39,701 nucleotides of DNA, from contig NZ_JABAFO010000016.1 in NCBI RefSeq assembly GCF_012843675.1, forward strand, positions 1-39,701, read 5' to 3'. The position numbers were made by a program, and so were the translations under genes. Below are positions 25,168 to 33,829 of this stretch, in pieces; within the stretch, counting starts at the first letter, position 1; every line of letters starts with the position of its first letter. This stretch comes from Lactobacillus sp. MRS-253-APC-2B. Lineage in GTDB: Bacteria > Bacillota > Bacilli > Lactobacillales > Lactobacillaceae. The notes under the pieces are model-generated. The model searched no databases. It was not told where the DNA came from and was given only the letters and a program-made list of their open reading frames with translations.

Positions 25168-25779
25168 ACGGCTATCAAAAGACAGAATCTGGCCTCAAAG
25201 TATATGCCGATATGCATCATGTCAATCAGAATACGATGACAAGATGGATTCGGCAGTTTCTCTTGCATGGTTTGGCGAGAGTTCGCCATCGTTCATTCAA
25301 TCATCGCTATTCGCTAAATACTAAGATTGAAGCCGTCAAAGAGTATCAAGCCGGTTTCCCAGGTGAAAAAATCATTGAAAAATATGATATTCGTAGCCTC
25401 TCTCAACTAAAACAGTGGTCGATCCAGTACAATAATGATGAACTAAAGACTAAGTCAAGAAAGCGAGTCAGAAAAATGGGTCGAAAAGTTAATTTTGAAG
25501 AGAAATGCAAGATCGTACAGTGGGTCTTGGACCATGACAATGACTACCAAGGAGCAACAATTCAGTTTAATGTAAGCTATCAGCGTGTCTACTCATGGGT
25601 TCGCAAATACCATGAGGCAGCTGACAGTTGGGAAGCCTTGAAAGATAATCGTGGGCATCGCAAGCCACAAAAAGCTTTAGAAGAGATGACCGAAAAAGAG
25701 CGACTTGAAGCTGAAATTAAAAGACTAAAGAAAATCAATCGAGAAATGGAGCTTGAGATCGCATTCGCAAAAAAATTAG

Positions 25780-26712
25780 TCGAAATACGCAATCGGGGGT
25801 GAAGCGACCGGACGATATCAAGCGGTTCAAGAATTAATCAACGGAACCTGCGGTTTCGTTAGCGAACTGACTAAAATTGCCAAGGTTTCACGCAAATCAT
25901 ACTATCAGTGGCTCAAAAGACAGCCAACACAAAGAGAAATTAAGAACAAGGCAATTTTGGAAGCAATCTATCAGATTGAAAAACGCCATCAGAACTGTGC
26001 TAGTCATAAAAAAGTAACCGCGATTTTAAACAATGAGAATGGGAAAAATCAAGAAATTCCAGAATACACCTTTTCGTTTGACTTTCGTATCAATATTAAG
26101 CGTGTGCGTCGAATCATGCGGAAACACGGCATTAAAGCTGATGTCCGTCAGAAAAAGCGCAGCCGCAAGAAAGAACAACAACAGTACCAAGAGGATAATC
26201 TATTGGAACGGAAATTTATTCAGATAGCGCCTAATCTGGTGTGGGTGTCCGATACGACAGAACTAACCTATGGTCGCAACAACAAAGTTCGCTTGCACGT
26301 AGTTTTGGATTTGTACGGTCGTTATGCGCTCAGTTATCATATTTCACCAACTGAGACGGCAGAAGCCGCAATTGAAGCCTTTAAACGCGCCGCTAAACAA
26401 GCTGGGACCTTCGCACCAATGATTCATACCGATCGTGGCGTTGCCTATACTTCAAAAGACTTCAATAACTATTTAACCAGCAACAATAGTAAGCACAGTC
26501 TCTCTGCGCCTGGCACTCCGGCTGATAACGCAGTAATTGAGCACTATTGGGGCGATTTTAAGTACATATGGATGGCGCATCATTCACATCCGCAAACTTT
26601 GGCAGAACTGAAAGATTTGGTTGAGCAGGGTGTTGAATACTTCAACACAGTCGAGATTTCCAGCAAACGAAACAACCTCACCGCGGAGGACTTCCGCAAT
26701 GAGGCCGTATAG
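25780..26712 (+). CDS. IS3-family transposase OrfB (DDE integrase core)
   Basis: The catalytic part of the IS3 transposase. The frame is open from 25780 and has no own well-placed start; it is normally fused to OrfA by frameshifting. The N-terminal part GEATGRYQAVQELI...KVSRKSYYQWLKR is the HTH_21-type lead. The DDE residues are in VWVSDTTELTYG (D), MIHTDRGVAYTS (D) and DNAVIEHYWGDFK (E), and the end FNTVEISSKRNNLTAEDFR is typical. The frame is +1 relative to orfA, and removing one G from the GGGGG at 25795-25799 would join them. Because orfA is cut by IS66, this protein is probably not made in active form. Confidence 0.88.
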   Translation, partial: SKYAIGGEATGRYQAVQELINGTCGFVSELTKIAKVSRKSYYQWLKRQPTQREIKNKAILEAIYQIEKRHQNCASHKKVTAILNNENGKNQEIPEYTFSFDFRINIKRVRRIMRKHGIKADVRQKKRSRKKEQQQYQEDNLLERKFIQIAPNLVWVSDTTELTYGRNNKVRLHVVLDLYGRYALSYHISPTETAEAAIEAFKRAAKQAGTFAPMIHTDRGVAYTSKDFNNYLTSNNSKHSLSAPGTPADNAVIEHYWGDFKYIWMAHHSHPQTLAELKDLVEQGVEYFNTVEISSKRNNLTAEDFRNEAV

Positions 26713-26792
26713 ACTAATTTTTTATTTTTTTAAGTGTTACCTTGACGGGGTATAGTACCAGGTGCCTCATTTTATTATCGATATAAATTTAT

Positions 26793-29700
26793 TTATCTAC
26801 GGTACACATAGTAGTATGGATAATCATCTTGTCCCCAGTACCAGAAGTATGGGAAGTTTTGGACAGCCGTTCCATGTTCGCCTTCTGTCCAGTAACAAGT
26901 TGAAATCATCGTACCTTCATGTCCAGAACCACTAATGACACCGGTGTGACCAGCACCACCTGCACTGTGTCCACGTTGACCCCAAATAATAACATCGCCA
27001 ATTAATGGAGAAGTATATCCAGTGTTTTCATATGCTAGATGGTAGCCATTTCCTAAGAGATAGCTGTGTAGCATTTCTGTATTGTAAAGCATTGAGTATC
27101 GCCATGCACCCGCCTCATACAATGCTTGAGTTAATGAACCAGAACAATCAGCGGTTCCATCAGCACCATTTCGTGAACCATCCATCGAATAAGTCAATTT
27201 ACCCATTCGATTAAAGAACCATTCCAAAAGTTTAGCAGTCCATTGATCTTTGACTTGTGCTCCAGTGATGTAGTCAAAATAGTATTCTTGCCCATTAATC
27301 CATTGAGCACCAACATACATATTCCCATCTTGTCCGTTAAAGTAATAAGTGTTTCCGTTTATATTCTGCCAACCATAAACCATATGGCCTTGAGCATCAT
27401 AATAAACTGTGCGACCATCACTTAATTTAATAAACTTAGAAACCGCCTCATTCCCATCATCTAAATTAAAGTAATACCAATCGTTTCCAAGTTTCTTTTC
27501 ACCATAAGTCATATGACCGTTTTCATCATAGTATGCGGTACGTCCATCAGTGAGTTTGATAAATTTTGAAATTGCTTCATCACCAGTCCATTTATCAAAA
27601 TAGAACCAGAAACCATCAATTTTCTTTTCGCCATGAATCATTTGAGCTGTATCAGGATCATAATAAACTTTTTGGCTATCCGATAATTTCTTCCAACCAG
27701 TTACCAGGACATGATTGTTAGAATCATAATAGTACCATTGTCCATTAACTTTATTTTGACCATCATTAAGAATGATATTTCCTTCGTCATCCGTTTTTAA
27801 CGTCTGTTGAGCAACAGTGGCTTCAACATTTTTACTTAACGATCCATTGGCAGCACCATAGTATTGTAACTGTCTGGTTGCTAAATTATATACCACACCT
27901 GTTTCTTGGGCACCGGTCCAAGAATTAAAGTAATAGGTCATACCCTTAATAGTCTGTTCACCATATAGCATACCCTTACTTTTGCTAATATCTTGGTGAT
28001 CAATTTCATAATAAACTTTGCGGCCATCTGGTAAGTTGAAGAAATCGCTAATAATATTTCCATTTGTTGGGTTAAAATAGAACCATTTATTATTGATCTT
28101 TTGCTCACCAAACTGCATTTGACCTTTTTCGTTATAGTAAACACTTCGACCATCAGGCAGGTTAACAAAACCGGTTTCCATTACACCATCACCATCAAAG
28201 TAATAATGATAGCCACCAATTACCTGTTCACCAGTAGCCATTTCTGGCATAAAGTAATATGTATTGCCGTTAACTACCTTAAACCCAGACTCACGAGCCC
28301 CAGTCCATTGATTAAAGTAGTAGTACTTATCAGCTGCTTTTTGCATTCCATGGAGCATCCCAGCGCCGGTACCATCATTGTTTACTTGATAATAAACAAT
28401 ACGACCATCGCTCAACGTATGCCAACCACGAACTGTATCGCCAGTCCATTGGTTAAAACAGTACCATTTGCCCGAAATCTTTTGTTCCCCATACTGCATT
28501 TGACCAAGAGAGTTGTAGTACACTAAACGACCGTCAGGCAGCGAAGTAAATCCAGTTCGCATTACCCCATTATTACCGAAATAGTACCAATGACCTGAGA
28601 TATTCTTTTCACCAAGTGCTAATTGAGGATTAAAGTAGTAAGTTTTTCCGTTAACAACTTTAAACCCATTTTCTCGAGCACCGGTCCATTGGTTAAAGTA
28701 ATAAGCAATACCATTTACAGTTGCCATACCGTGCAACATACCATTACCGGCACCATCTTTATTAACCTGATAATAAACAATTCGACCATCAGGTAACGTA
28801 TACCAACCAATAGCTGCTGCTCCAGTCCACTGATTGAAGTAATACCAGTTATTATTGATCTTTTGTTCGCCATATTGCATCTGGCCATTATTATCATAAT
28901 GTACTAGGCGACCATCTGTTAATGATATCCATCCAACCATGGCTTTATTATCTTTTAGATAGTACCAATAGCCATTAATTTTATTTTCACCATTAGGAAA
29001 ACAAACATGTGCATCAACAATCTTATATTTTTTCCCGTTTAATTGAACGGTGCCATTTTCAGTCAAAGTACCATCTGACTGATCATAATATTGGAAGTAC
29101 TTGCTTTCTTTATTCAAGAAAACACCCTTCTCCATTGCACCAGTCCACTGATTAAAAAGATACTGCTTATTATTGATCTTTTGATTTCCATAAAGCATTT
29201 GGCCCTGGCTATCATAGTAAACGGTTCGGCCATCTGACAATTTAACAAAACCCGTTTCTTCATGGCCATCAGCTGTATTGAAGTAATACCAGTGATTATT
29301 GATCTTTTGTTCACCATATTGCATTTGTCCCTTTGCGTTATAGTAAACAATTCTGGTATTACCAGTGTCATCCAGCGTAACAAAGCCAATTGCCATCTCC
29401 CCAGTTTTAGCAAAATAATACCAATGATTATCAATCTTTTTTTCGCCAGTTACCATTTCTGTGGCAAAATAATATGTCTTTCCATTGATTGACTTAAATC
29501 CGGTTTCTTGAGCACCAGTCCACTGGTTAAAATAGTAGGTTTTGTTATCTGATGTTTTCTGCATACCATGCAGCATACCATTGCCGCCACCATTATCATC
29601 TACATCATAATAGACGTGTCGTCCATCAGGAAGAGTAAACCATCCCTTTACAACATCCCCGTTGTCCTTTCGGAAATAAAACCATTGCGTATTAATCTGC

Positions 29701-30335
29701 TGTTCACCATACAGCATTTGATTATTTTTCAAATCATAGTAAGCAAGGCGATTACCTGATAGCTTTTGCCAACCATTCAAGTAGTTTCCATTTTGGTCTT
29801 TTAAGTACCAATGGCCATCTTTATAATACTCTGTCGTAGTTACAGCCGTCGTATTATCGTCTTTTTGACTGTCAGCTGCCAAAGTGCTAGTACTTGCAGT
29901 AATATTCTGTGAGTCAGTATTGATACTTTGTTCTACAGATTGAGTATTGTCGTTTGCTGAATCTACCTGTGGCTTTTCGGTTACTTGAGTTACACTGGCA
30001 GCCGTTTTATTTTGGCTGTCAGTATCACTTGTTACAGTACTTTTAACATCAGTAGCCTGGCTCTCAGTATTGTTATCTGTACTGTTTTGAGTAGTATCAC
30101 TAACTTGTGCATCCGCAACAACAGTATCCTTTGCAGTAACTGATTCAGCTACTGTACTTGTTGTTGAAACTGATGGTGAAGCAACAGTCGTCTGTGTAGT
30201 TGTACTTACCTCATCGGCATGCGCAATCTGCATACCACCGCCCAACAGACTGATTGCAGTAATTCCTACGACTACCCAAGTTTTACCGCTTTTATACATT
30301 TTAAAATGTTTTTTCTGATCAATTAGCTTTTTCAT
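26793..30335 (-). CDS. secreted YG-repeat protein with C-terminal Amidase_5 (NlpC/P60-like) wall hydrolase domain
   Basis: A protein of about 1180 aa. The N-terminus has a KxYKxGKxW-type signal (KMYKSGKTWVVVGITAISLL, cleavage near AHA), then a Ser/Thr/Gln-rich region to about residue 165. A long array of about 20-residue glucan/choline-binding-like YG repeats follows (W-Y-Y-F ... G-W/F ... L-x-DGR-x-V-Y-Y ... GQM-x-YGEQKI) to about residue 1030. The last 150 residues are a phage-lysin-like peptidoglycan amidohydrolase: SMDGSRNGADGTADCSGS with the catalytic Cys, and AGHTGVISG with the His. It probably cleaves peptide stems while held on wall glycans or alpha-glucan. ATG 30335 was chosen because it gives the proper signal peptide; a GGGGGA lies upstream. 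The IS3 end lies 24 bp past its stop. Confidence 0.88.
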   Translation of the reverse strand: MKKLIDQKKHFKMYKSGKTWVVVGITAISLLGGGMQIAHADEVSTTTQTTVASPSVSTTSTVAESVTAKDTVVADAQVSDTTQNSTDNNTESQATDVKSTVTSDTDSQNKTAASVTQVTEKPQVDSANDNTQSVEQSINTDSQNITASTSTLAADSQKDDNTTAVTTTEYYKDGHWYLKDQNGNYLNGWQKLSGNRLAYYDLKNNQMLYGEQQINTQWFYFRKDNGDVVKGWFTLPDGRHVYYDVDDNGGGNGMLHGMQKTSDNKTYYFNQWTGAQETGFKSINGKTYYFATEMVTGEKKIDNHWYYFAKTGEMAIGFVTLDDTGNTRIVYYNAKGQMQYGEQKINNHWYYFNTADGHEETGFVKLSDGRTVYYDSQGQMLYGNQKINNKQYLFNQWTGAMEKGVFLNKESKYFQYYDQSDGTLTENGTVQLNGKKYKIVDAHVCFPNGENKINGYWYYLKDNKAMVGWISLTDGRLVHYDNNGQMQYGEQKINNNWYYFNQWTGAAAIGWYTLPDGRIVYYQVNKDGAGNGMLHGMATVNGIAYYFNQWTGARENGFKVVNGKTYYFNPQLALGEKNISGHWYYFGNNGVMRTGFTSLPDGRLVYYNSLGQMQYGEQKISGKWYCFNQWTGDTVRGWHTLSDGRIVYYQVNNDGTGAGMLHGMQKAADKYYYFNQWTGARESGFKVVNGNTYYFMPEMATGEQVIGGYHYYFDGDGVMETGFVNLPDGRSVYYNEKGQMQFGEQKINNKWFYFNPTNGNIISDFFNLPDGRKVYYEIDHQDISKSKGMLYGEQTIKGMTYYFNSWTGAQETGVVYNLATRQLQYYGAANGSLSKNVEATVAQQTLKTDDEGNIILNDGQNKVNGQWYYYDSNNHVLVTGWKKLSDSQKVYYDPDTAQMIHGEKKIDGFWFYFDKWTGDEAISKFIKLTDGRTAYYDENGHMTYGEKKLGNDWYYFNLDDGNEAVSKFIKLSDGRTVYYDAQGHMVYGWQNINGNTYYFNGQDGNMYVGAQWINGQEYYFDYITGAQVKDQWTAKLLEWFFNRMGKLTYSMDGSRNGADGTADCSGSLTQALYEAGAWRYSMLYNTEMLHSYLLGNGYHLAYENTGYTSPLIGDVIIWGQRGHSAGGAGHTGVISGSGHEGTMISTCYWTEGEHGTAVQNFPYFWYWGQDDYPYYYVYRR
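27250..29830 (-). repeat. YG (glucan/choline-binding-like) repeat array in the amidase protein
   Basis: The coding sequence repeats a unit of about 60-65 bp, grouped into larger blocks of about 190-200 bp. Recurrent peptides are WYYFNQWTGA, VYYNxxGQMQYGEQKIN and GMLHGM. The array binds glycan by family knowledge and is prone to recombination. Confidence 0.8.
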
Positions 30336-30534
30336 AATAAACAGAATATCCCCCAAAATCATGAAATACAGTAATAGTTCATACAATTTTTGATTTTATC
30401 ACTGGTAATTTATCAATTCAATGTACGTAGAATTTACATTCCTAGGATAATAAATAAAGTTAATAAGCAATTCCTAAAACATTAGTATTTAACAAACACT
30501 TAATTTATTAAATATAAAAAAATATATAAAAAGG

Positions 30535-30560
30535 CTCGTCAAAAATGACGAGCCTTTCTA
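30535..30560 (-). terminator. terminator of the lipoprotein gene
   Basis: AAAGGCTCGTCA and TGACGAGCCTTT pair perfectly around a short A-rich loop. On the minus strand it is followed by TTTATAT. The stem is symmetrical, so it may act on both strands. Confidence 0.8.
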
Positions 30561-30566
30561 ATATAT

Positions 30567-31052
30567 CTAGTTGCTTGCTGAGCTAGAACTGCTGGATGTT
30601 ACGACCTGTGCATTGCTTGGTAATGGGCCACTCCAGTCAGCATAAGTAGTTTGACCGTTCTTAACCTGGCGATCCATACCATCACTATCAACGTTGTGAA
30701 CTACACCATTACTATCAGTCCAAGTAGCAACGTCATTTAAGCCTAGTTGGATATTGCTGCTTTGAGCTGAGCTGCTTGTTGAACTACTGGTGCTCTGACT
30801 TTCATTATCTACAACAGCACTACTACTAGAAGATTCACTGTCAGCCTTGCTAGATGAAGTTTTGCTCTTAGCAGAAGAGGTTGAAGCCTTCTTTGCTTTA
30901 GTTGCATTCTTCTTTTTAACTACCTTACTTGAAGTAGTTTCACTTTTAGATGAGCTTTTTGCTGACTTGGAACTATTTCCGCATCCCGCCATTAAAAATG
31001 TCATACCAAAAATCATGAAAATAGCCATCAAACTATTTTTTACTTTTTTCAT
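30567..31052 (-). CDS. Ser/Lys-rich lipoprotein of unknown function
   Basis: A 161-aa protein with a lipoprotein signal: basic start MKKVKN, hydrophobic stretch, and lipobox LMAGC with Cys24 as the lipidated residue. Residues 28-100 are low-complexity Ser, Lys and Thr (SKSAKSSSKSE..., SSSSSAVV). A short conserved-looking part (about 103-150) contains LGLNDVATWTDSNGVVHNVDSDGMDRQV and ends in another Ser run. It would be held on the outer membrane face. I do not recognise a family. AGGAG stands upstream of the ATG. It lies alone between the amidase gene and the glycosylation operon. Confidence 0.75.
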   Translation of the reverse strand: MKKVKNSLMAIFMIFGMTFLMAGCGNSSKSAKSSSKSETTSSKVVKKKNATKAKKASTSSAKSKTSSSKADSESSSSSAVVDNESQSTSSSTSSSAQSSNIQLGLNDVATWTDSNGVVHNVDSDGMDRQVKNGQTTYADWSGPLPSNAQVVTSSSSSSASN

Positions 31053-31140
31053 TATGTGTATGCTCCTAATTTTTTTGTTTCAGTTAACCATATGGGCTAT
31101 ATTATAGCAAATTTATACCCAACACGAAACATATTTACAT

Positions 31141-32826
31141 CTATGATCCTACTTTTGTTTTCCTAAATTTGGCATAAATGGCATAGATTGTTGCTATCAG
31201 CCAAGTCATAATGCTTAATAGAGTTCCCAACTTATCAATTAATGAAGGAACGTATTTAACAACAACACTACCGTTGCTGATTGCCTTAAATGCTATCGTA
31301 TTACGTTTGCTCTTTATCAAAGCTAAGTCTTTTCCATTTTGATAAACATGTAGGTTTTTATATAAAGCAATTGGTAAGTTGACATTATCGCCAGCTTTTA
31401 AATTCTTTATATGATAAATCTGGGCATTGGGTTGAGAACTTATATTTCGTAATCTCTCCTTCTTACCATTGATTAAAGCAAAATGACTCTCGATATCTTT
31501 AAAATAATTCATACTTTTTTTAGGGGTATATTGATCTAAATACCAAGCTGTTGCCCCTTTATATTCTTTCATAGAACCGGTATAAACTTTATTCGCTTCT
31601 GAATTACTTAATGGATCATTTTTTAACTGATTTATACTACTAAACCAAGGAGTTATGATAACTAATATAATTACTGACTTAAACAGATTGTTCTTCCATA
31701 AAGCATTATAATTATTTTCTTCATACAGTATCTCAGCAATATCTCCACCAGAATATGCCAATAAAATTGAGGTTAGCATTAGTATTCTTATTGGAAACTG
31801 AATCAATGAAACTGGAGTATGTTTTAAAAGTACCCATGGGAATAAGGAACTTGCGCAAATAAATGAGAATAGTCCCAACAAATAAACAATTCTAGATGTT
31901 AGATTGAATTTCTGAAAAAGTAATAATCCCAATATAATTATAAGTAGTAATATAACACCTATTCCATAAGGCTTACCAGGGTCATATCTGAGAACACTAT
32001 TCCTTAGTGAAGACATAACTATTTCATCCATATAATTTGCCGTTTGAGAAACATCATATGGAGTTGGAGGATTATATTTCTGAAAAAGTTCTTGTTCTAT
32101 AAAAGGAAACAGAAAAATTGATGAACTTGTAAAGGCAACAACAACGGCTTTTACTAATTGCAATAGACAATCAATCTTATCTCTTACAAACCAAATAAAT
32201 AAAACAAATATTATCGATAATGCTAAAACAATAATAAAAGTACTTAAGACATGTGAAAGCAACGTAAAAGATACACCAAATGCTAAAAATGGCCAGTCTT
32301 TTCTGTTGCCAAACATAACTGCATAGATTCCATATAGGCAAAGAGGTAAAAAAACCATTCCTAAAAATTCACCAATTGCAAATCTAGAAAATGCATCAAT
32401 TGTTCTATATGCACAAAATGTATATATAATCGAAGCAACATTCGCCTGAAATGAACTCTTTTTCATTCTTCTTACGCATACATAAGTAAATATAAGCGTT
32501 AAAAAAGTATAAAAAACAAATCCTAAATATATTCCATGAACAGTGTTATTTAGAAGTATTGAAAAAAAAGCAAAAGGCGTCAATGTTATCCAAGGATAGA
32601 AAATTCCTAAAGGATAACCTACTTTATCAAAGGTATATGTGTATATATAAGGAAACAAATTACCATGTTTGAAATTTTTTATCAATTCAATAATTCTATT
32701 CACATGATAATTCATATCATCTCCAAAATAGATTACCCCATTCTTTTGAAGTGGTAATACAAATAAAAAACTTAAAACTATAAATAAAAGTATTTGCAAC
32801 CACTTATATCGTTTTTCTTCACTCAA
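31141..32826 (-). CDS. polytopic membrane protein, PTPS-related/GT-C-like
   Basis: A 561-aa integral membrane protein with about 11-12 helices (10-30, then many between 80 and 395, one near 535-555) and an extracytosolic domain (about 400-530). The first outer loop has GVIYFGDDMNYHVNRIIELIKNFKHG, then YPLGIFYPW. Paired acidic residues after the first helix are usual in GT-C glycosyltransferases, and the sequence resembles the membrane domain named '6-pyruvoyl-tetrahydropterin synthase-related' (unrelated to pterin synthesis). The start is TTG with AGAGGA 7 nt upstream. It begins 2 nt after the GT2 stop, so it is the last gene of a three-gene operon and may transfer the lipid-linked sugar made by that GT2. 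The substrate is unknown. Confidence 0.7.
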   Translation of the reverse strand: MSEEKRYKWLQILLFIVLSFLFVLPLQKNGVIYFGDDMNYHVNRIIELIKNFKHGNLFPYIYTYTFDKVGYPLGIFYPWITLTPFAFFSILLNNTVHGIYLGFVFYTFLTLIFTYVCVRRMKKSSFQANVASIIYTFCAYRTIDAFSRFAIGEFLGMVFLPLCLYGIYAVMFGNRKDWPFLAFGVSFTLLSHVLSTFIIVLALSIIFVLFIWFVRDKIDCLLQLVKAVVVAFTSSSIFLFPFIEQELFQKYNPPTPYDVSQTANYMDEIVMSSLRNSVLRYDPGKPYGIGVILLLIIILGLLLFQKFNLTSRIVYLLGLFSFICASSLFPWVLLKHTPVSLIQFPIRILMLTSILLAYSGGDIAEILYEENNYNALWKNNLFKSVIILVIITPWFSSINQLKNDPLSNSEANKVYTGSMKEYKGATAWYLDQYTPKKSMNYFKDIESHFALINGKKERLRNISSQPNAQIYHIKNLKAGDNVNLPIALYKNLHVYQNGKDLALIKSKRNTIAFKAISNGSVVVKYVPSLIDKLGTLLSIMTWLIATIYAIYAKFRKTKVGS

Positions 32827-32828
32827 AA

Positions 32829-33806
32829 TTAGTCCTCTAATCTTTTATCCATCTTCTTGGAATAGTTTTCACATTCAATGTTAAATCTAGGACGATGCTT
32901 TACCTCTGTAAACACCTTTCCGATATATTCGCCAATTACACTGACAGAAATTAATTGAACCCCACCTAAGAACCATATCGATATCATCAATGAGGTCCAT
33001 CCTGGCACAATATGTCCTTCAATCTTCTCTACGATTGTATAAATCATTAAAACGATACTTATCAACATAACAATAAGTCCCATCGACATGATTAGATGAA
33101 TCGGCGCAATCGAAAATGATGTAATGCCATCCAATGCAAAATGGATCATTTTCTTCAGTGGATATTTGGAGGTACCAGCATATCTTTCTTTTCTTGGATA
33201 GTAAACTTTGGTCGATTTGTAACCAACCAATGGCACCATTCCTCTTAAGAAAAGATTACGCTCTTTATAACCAAGTAATGCTTCCGTTGCGCGCTTACTT
33301 AATAAACGATAGTCGGCTGAGTCTGGAATCAGATTAACTCCCATTTTCTTCATCAAGCCGTAGTACATCAGGGCTGTATGCTTTTTAAAGAAGGAATCTG
33401 TGTCTCGACTGTTTCTTACTCCGTAGACAACGTCGTATCCTTCAATAAATTTATCTACCATCTTGTAGATTGCATTAACATCATCTTGGAGATCAGCATC
33501 AATAGTAATAATCATATCAGAATACTTTACCGCTAAGCTCATCCCAGCCAATAATGCATTTTGATGTCCATAGTTACGTGTAAATTTGATCCCAGTAACA
33601 TAATCATATTTTTCACTATAACTACTGATAATTTTCCAGGTCTTGTCTTTACTGCCGTCATTAACAAATAGGAGCTTACTGTTAGGGGCTATTTTCTTCT
33701 TATCAATTAAATCGTTTAATATCTGTCCTAGCTCTTTGGTCGTTTCAGGCAAGACTTCTTCTTCGTTATAGCAGGGCACAACAATTGTTAATACATTTTC
33801 ACCCAT
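32829..33806 (-). CDS. GT2 glycosyltransferase, polyprenol-phosphate sugar synthase type
   Basis: A 325-aa membrane enzyme. The catalytic domain has LTIVVPCYNEEEVLPETT, FVNDGSKDKTW, FTRNYGHQNALLAGM and the metal motif TIDADLQDD, then DSADYRLLS. Two C-terminal helices (about 230-255, 265-290) and VIGEYIGKVFTEVKHRPRF close the protein, as in GtrB-like enzymes that load sugar onto undecaprenyl phosphate. ATG 33806 (MGENV) is preferred over 33821 because GGAG lies 9 nt before it. It sits between the acyltransferase and the PTPS-related protein in one operon. It is related to, but clearly different from, the GT2 proteins at 15978 and 21682. Confidence 0.9.
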   Translation of the reverse strand: MGENVLTIVVPCYNEEEVLPETTKELGQILNDLIDKKKIAPNSKLLFVNDGSKDKTWKIISSYSEKYDYVTGIKFTRNYGHQNALLAGMSLAVKYSDMIITIDADLQDDVNAIYKMVDKFIEGYDVVYGVRNSRDTDSFFKKHTALMYYGLMKKMGVNLIPDSADYRLLSKRATEALLGYKERNLFLRGMVPLVGYKSTKVYYPRKERYAGTSKYPLKKMIHFALDGITSFSIAPIHLIMSMGLIVMLISIVLMIYTIVEKIEGHIVPGWTSLMISIWFLGGVQLISVSVIGEYIGKVFTEVKHRPRFNIECENYSKKMDKRLED

Positions 33807-33829
33807 ATATCTATTCTCCATTAACTAAA

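Larger units (their letters stand above)
22802..25802 (+). pseudogene. IS3 orfA, interrupted at codons 5-7 by IS66
   Basis: The original orfA starts ATG 22802 (MNRLEL...) and resumes after the IS66 insert: joining 22802-22823 with 25168 onward (or equivalently through the 8-bp duplication) gives an open frame MNRLELLYGYQKTESGLKVY. The resumed part runs to TGA 25802 and encodes about 210 residues with helix-turn-helix motifs (NTMTRWIRQFLLHG; VSYQRVYSWVRKYH) and a terminal Leu/Lys/Glu coiled coil (EKERLEAEIKRLKKINREMELEI), as in IS3 OrfA. A GTG at 25152 inside the IS66 end could start a shortened version but has no ribosome site. Probably inactive. Confidence 0.85.
22690..26769 (+). mobile_element. 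IS3-family element (IS150-like), split by IS66
   Basis: An insertion sequence with imperfect ends: it starts TGAGGTATCT and ends, read inward from the right, TGAGGCACCT. The flanking AAAA/TTTT extends the inverted repeat. Between the ends are orfA and orfB of an IS3-type transposase on the plus strand. The element is interrupted between 22824 and 25167 by an IS66 element. I see no direct target duplication at its outer ends, so ends from different copies may have recombined, or the ends need revision. The right end falls 24 bp from the stop of the minus-strand amidase gene. Confidence 0.8.

Noticed and set aside
22690-26769. Composite transposon carrying cargo genes
   Set aside because: Only transposition genes are present between the ends; the structure is one IS inside another.
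22684-26773. Target duplication of the IS3 element
   Set aside because: Flanks AAA and TTT/ATT do not match as direct repeats at any tried boundary.
31141-32826. Pterin biosynthesis enzyme
   Set aside because: Only the legacy name of the membrane domain mentions pterin synthase; the protein is polytopic and lacks any soluble pterin-synthase motif.
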